Below, one piece after another: positions 5,758 to 6,820 of a stretch of DNA of 6,820 nt. The stretch comes from Caldisericaceae bacterium (GTDB taxonomy: Bacteria; Caldisericota; Caldisericia; Caldisericales; Caldisericaceae), in assembly GCA_021161495.1 (NCBI GenBank), contig JAGHAO010000165.1, forward strand, positions 1 through 6,820, written 5' to 3'. Both the position numbers and the translations under genes were made by a program. The notes beneath the pieces were generated by a model. That model searched no databases, was not told where the DNA came from, and was given only the letters and a program-made list of their open reading frames with translations. How positions within the stretch are numbered: position 1 is the first letter of the stretch; each line of letters begins with the position of its first letter.

Positions 5758-5781
5758 CACCAAAATCCCTCTTCCATATAA

Positions 5782-5928
5782 CTATGCCTTCCCTCTTTCT
5801 TCGATATCGGATAAAGGAACATTGAATTGTTTATGAATTTTCCTTTGCTTTTCGAATATCTCCGTAAGGAATTTGTCGTTATCAATTGTTTTTAATAACG
5901 TTGACTTGCCCCCATTCCTGAAACTTTT
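5782..5928 (-). pseudogene. Possible degraded ORF remnant upstream of thiN
   Basis: An open frame of 48 codons on the minus strand ends at TAG 5784-5782 and has no ATG, GTG or TTG. It reads FRNGGKSTLLKTIDNDKF, then a protein-like charged helical stretch including FEKQRKIHKQFNV and ending SDIEERGKA. The composition (many Lys, Glu, Ile; few rare combinations) looks like real coding sequence. The first part resembles a P-loop (GKSTLLKTI) but lacks the upstream glycines of a true Walker A motif. A second frame starting at ATG 5953 (MIKQILLLKKFQEWGQVNV) overlaps it and stops at TGA 5886-5884, compatible with a frameshifted ancestor. The remnant is in frame with thiN, separated from it by the TAG. 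It could also be chance; family not recognised. Confidence 0.3.
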
Positions 5929-5953
5929 TTAATAAGAGTATCTGCTTAATCAT

Positions 5954-5962
5954 ATTATAGCA
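5954..5962 (-). promoter_or_regulatory. Extended -10 promoter-like element (TGCTATAAT)
   Basis: On the minus strand TGCTATAAT is a perfect extended -10 (TGnTATAAT). No good -35 is seen 16-18 nt upstream. It points toward the ORF remnant and thiN and would give thiN a leader of about 200 nt. Predicted from sequence only. Confidence 0.4.
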
Positions 5963-6003
5963 AGACTCCTTTTTCGTCACCCTGAAATACCCCTCTTCCT
6001 GTC

Positions 6004-6028
6004 ACCCTGAGGCGTCTTTACTCAGGGT
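6004..6028. repeat. Hairpin: 8-bp stem ACCCTGAG/CTCAGGGT
   Basis: ACCCTGAG at 6004-6011 pairs perfectly with CTCAGGGT at 6021-6028 across a 9-nt loop. It is part of the GTCACCCTGA repeat unit. No T-tract follows on either strand, so a terminator is not supported. Confidence 0.65.
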
Positions 6029-6034
6029 CTTAAA

Positions 6035-6057
6035 TCGAGGGAACACATTTCCCTCGA
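6035..6057. repeat. Hairpin: 9-bp stem TCGAGGGAA/TTCCCTCGA
   Basis: A perfect 9-bp inverted repeat (6035-6043 and 6049-6057) with a 5-nt loop, 6 nt after the preceding hairpin. No T-run follows in the plus direction and only TTTAAG in the minus direction. Confidence 0.65.
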
Positions 6058-6085
6058 AACTCCTATTGAAAAACAAAAGATGAGA

Positions 6086-6129
6086 CTCTGAAACAAGTGC
6101 TCGCCTTCGGCGAGGAAAGGAGTGCAGAG
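6086..6129. repeat. Nested hairpin: CTCTG/CAGAG enclosing CTCGCC/GGCGAG
   Basis: An outer 5-bp stem (6086-6090 with 6125-6129) encloses an inner perfect 6-bp GC-rich stem (6100-6105 with 6109-6114) with a 3-nt loop. The nested arrangement suggests one repeat unit interrupted by another. Confidence 0.5.
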
Positions 6130-6164
6130 CGACAAAAGACATAGTTTAAAGTGGCAAACTGAAG

Positions 6165-6209
6165 ATCCTGAAAAAGATCCCAAAACAAGTTCGAGACAAG
6201 AGTCAGGAT
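6165..6209. repeat. Inverted repeat ATCCTGA/TCAGGAT
   Basis: A perfect 7-bp inverted repeat (6165-6171 and 6203-6209) with a 31-nt spacer containing AACAAGTTC. It resembles the ends of a palindromic repeat unit whose centre has diverged. Confidence 0.45.
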
Positions 6210-6245
6210 AAGGTTTGGAGCGACGGGGCATCTAAGGTAAGTCGA

Positions 6246-6269
6246 CAAGGCGGGCAATTGCCCGCCTTG
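6246..6269. repeat. Perfect 24-bp palindrome, possible transcription terminator stem
   Basis: The half-site CAAGGCGGGCAA is followed directly by its exact complement, giving a 12-bp GC-rich stem with no spacer. It lies 25 bp beyond the stop of the stalk-domain gene, where a terminator is expected. However, the minus-strand transcript has no U-tract after the stem. The T-rich stretch (6279-6296) is on the plus-strand side and starts about 10 nt away. It may be a factor-dependent or weak terminator, an operator-like site, or another member of the neighbouring repeat cluster. Confidence 0.55.
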
Positions 6270-6294
6270 CATTGCGGATTTTGATTTTTGTTTT

Positions 6295-6820
6295 TTACGG
6301 TATGTATGTAATCGTTATTGTCCTTGTTTTCGGATCCCAATCCACATTGCAGCCCAAGTTTTCTGCAACAAACCTCAAAGGAAGCATCGTCCTGTCGTTT
6401 ATTATAATAGGACGGACGTCGTGATTTTTCTCGTCTATCCATTTTACCTTTCCGTTCACCCTGGCTTCGGGATTATCTATCCATAGCTCTATTACCGTTC
6501 CGTTGAATTTTATCGTAACTTTTCTTTCTTTTCCGTCCCATTCTATTGTTCCTCCCAATGCTTCTACGATTGCGCGGATTGGAACAACTGTTCTTGACCA
6601 TTTAGGTATTATTACGGGTTTTGTTCCACGTCCCGGATCTATTTCCTGAGAAACACCGTTTACTGTCATATAGGGATTTCCGGGTTTGAGAGTGATAACG
6701 ATTGTTTTTGCCGGGGGATTGTATGTTATTGTTATCGTCTTTGTTGTTTTGTTTCCCGCTTTATCTGTTGCAATTATTGTTATTGTATTTGTTCCTTCTA
6801 CGAGATTAGCTGTTTTATTG
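6295..6820 (-). CDS. C-terminal part of a surface/secreted protein with Ig-like repeat and stalk (copper amine oxidase N-terminal-like) domain
   Basis: The frame is open from the right edge (6819) to TAA 6297-6295, 174 visible codons; the true start lies outside, so the ATG at 6669 is internal. Visible residues 1-33 (LVEGTNTITIIATDKAGNKT) form a beta strand pair typical of bacterial Ig-like modules in extracellular proteins. A Pro-containing linker (YNPPAKTIVI) follows. Residues about 51-172 form the stalk domain (PF07833 type) with two repeats: SRTVVPIRAIVEALGGTIEW and DRTMLPLRFVAENLGCNVDW, each followed by a KxRxxTI strand. This domain caps many exported or cell-surface proteins of Firmicutes and thermophilic phyla; despite its name it implies no copper chemistry. 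Substrate or partner cannot be judged without the N-terminal part. Confidence 0.88.
   Translation of the reverse strand, partial: NKTANLVEGTNTITIIATDKAGNKTTKTITITYNPPAKTIVITLKPGNPYMTVNGVSQEIDPGRGTKPVIIPKWSRTVVPIRAIVEALGGTIEWDGKERKVTIKFNGTVIELWIDNPEARVNGKVKWIDEKNHDVRPIIINDRTMLPLRFVAENLGCNVDWDPKTRTITITYIP

Larger units (their letters stand above)
5976..6240. repeat. Cluster of degenerate palindromic intergenic repeats
   Basis: This gene-free stretch holds two direct copies of GTCACCCTGA (5976-5985 and 6001-6010, 25-nt period). Four hairpins follow, annotated separately. GAGCGAC occurs twice (6127-6133, 6218-6224) and AACAAGT twice (6092-6098, 6184-6190). The words GTCACCCTGAG, GGGTCT and TCCTGAAA...ACAAGTTC recall, from memory, dispersed palindromic repeats common between genes of many bacteria, here in several degenerate copies side by side. 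The short ORFs across it are Pro/Ser/Cys-rich and look non-coding. Confidence 0.6.

Noticed and set aside
5890..5928. GKSTLLKTI read as the Walker A of an ABC transporter ATPase
   Set aside because: The GxxGxGKS spacing is broken (NGGKST), and the sequence after it does not resemble an ABC ATPase.
5764..6060. TPP riboswitch upstream of the thiamine pyrophosphokinase gene
   Set aside because: No CTGAGA or ACCTGATCTGG-like core is found on the minus strand; CTCAGGGT here belongs to a simple hairpin repeat.
5976..6270. CRISPR array, tRNA or integrase attachment site in the repeat region
   Set aside because: Repeat units are irregular in length and spacing, there is no regular spacer, no tRNA cloverleaf and no adjacent cas or integrase gene.
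6022..6272. Two 69-codon minus-strand open frames in the repeat region
   Set aside because: They cross the palindromic repeats, show Pro/Ser/Cys-rich unnatural composition, lack ribosome binding sites and overlap one another.
6203..6442. 79-codon minus-strand open frame overlapping the stalk-domain gene
   Set aside because: It is out of frame with a clear PF07833-type domain and runs into the palindrome.

Overview
The window looks like a compact bacterial chromosome segment from a moderately low-GC organism with strong AGGAGG-type ribosome binding sites. The right edge carries a two-repeat 'copper amine oxidase N-terminal/stalk' domain (PF07833 type) behind an Ig-like module. The left part carries an iron-sulfur MagIII/MpgII-type DNA glycosylase. 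Together these fit a Firmicutes-like or deep-branching, possibly thermophilic lineage (Thermotogota or Caldisericota-like), but the taxonomic guess is tentative. No phage or insertion sequence is evident.

Layout. (1) Plus strand, 1-2335: the 3' end of ftsH (membrane AAA+ zinc protease), then a HhH-GPD DNA glycosylase overlapping it by 47 nt, then a DUF362 protein with a C-terminal ferredoxin-like domain, joined by an ATGA overlap. These look like one operon. (2) Minus strand, 4097 down to 2332: a tightly coupled four-gene operon encoding a secreted helical protein, a four-helix membrane protein, an ECF sigma factor and a small single-helix membrane protein that is a candidate anti-sigma factor. 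Every junction overlaps. A GAAC-N17-TGTC motif upstream matches ECF-type promoters and suggests autoregulation. (3) Plus strand, 4212-5099: era, with its own TATAAT promoter set back to back against the ECF promoter. (4) Minus strand, 5745-5101: thiamine pyrophosphokinase, convergent with era and 1 bp away from it. (5) 5746-6294: about 550 bp without an intact gene. It holds a possible degraded ORF, two TATAAT-like boxes, a cluster of degenerate palindromic repeats and a perfect 24-bp palindrome. (6) Minus strand, 6820-6295: the C-terminal end of a surface or secreted protein with Ig-like and stalk domains.

Biology. ftsH, the glycosylase, era and the thiN-type gene are housekeeping functions (membrane proteolysis, base-excision repair, 30S assembly, thiamine diphosphate synthesis). 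The least ordinary part is the ECF operon, which has the architecture of an envelope-sensing circuit: exported protein, membrane protein, sigma factor and candidate membrane anti-sigma factor, with a matching promoter at its head. Both convergent gene pairs (DUF362/candidate anti-sigma and era/thiN) meet with no room for an intergenic terminator.
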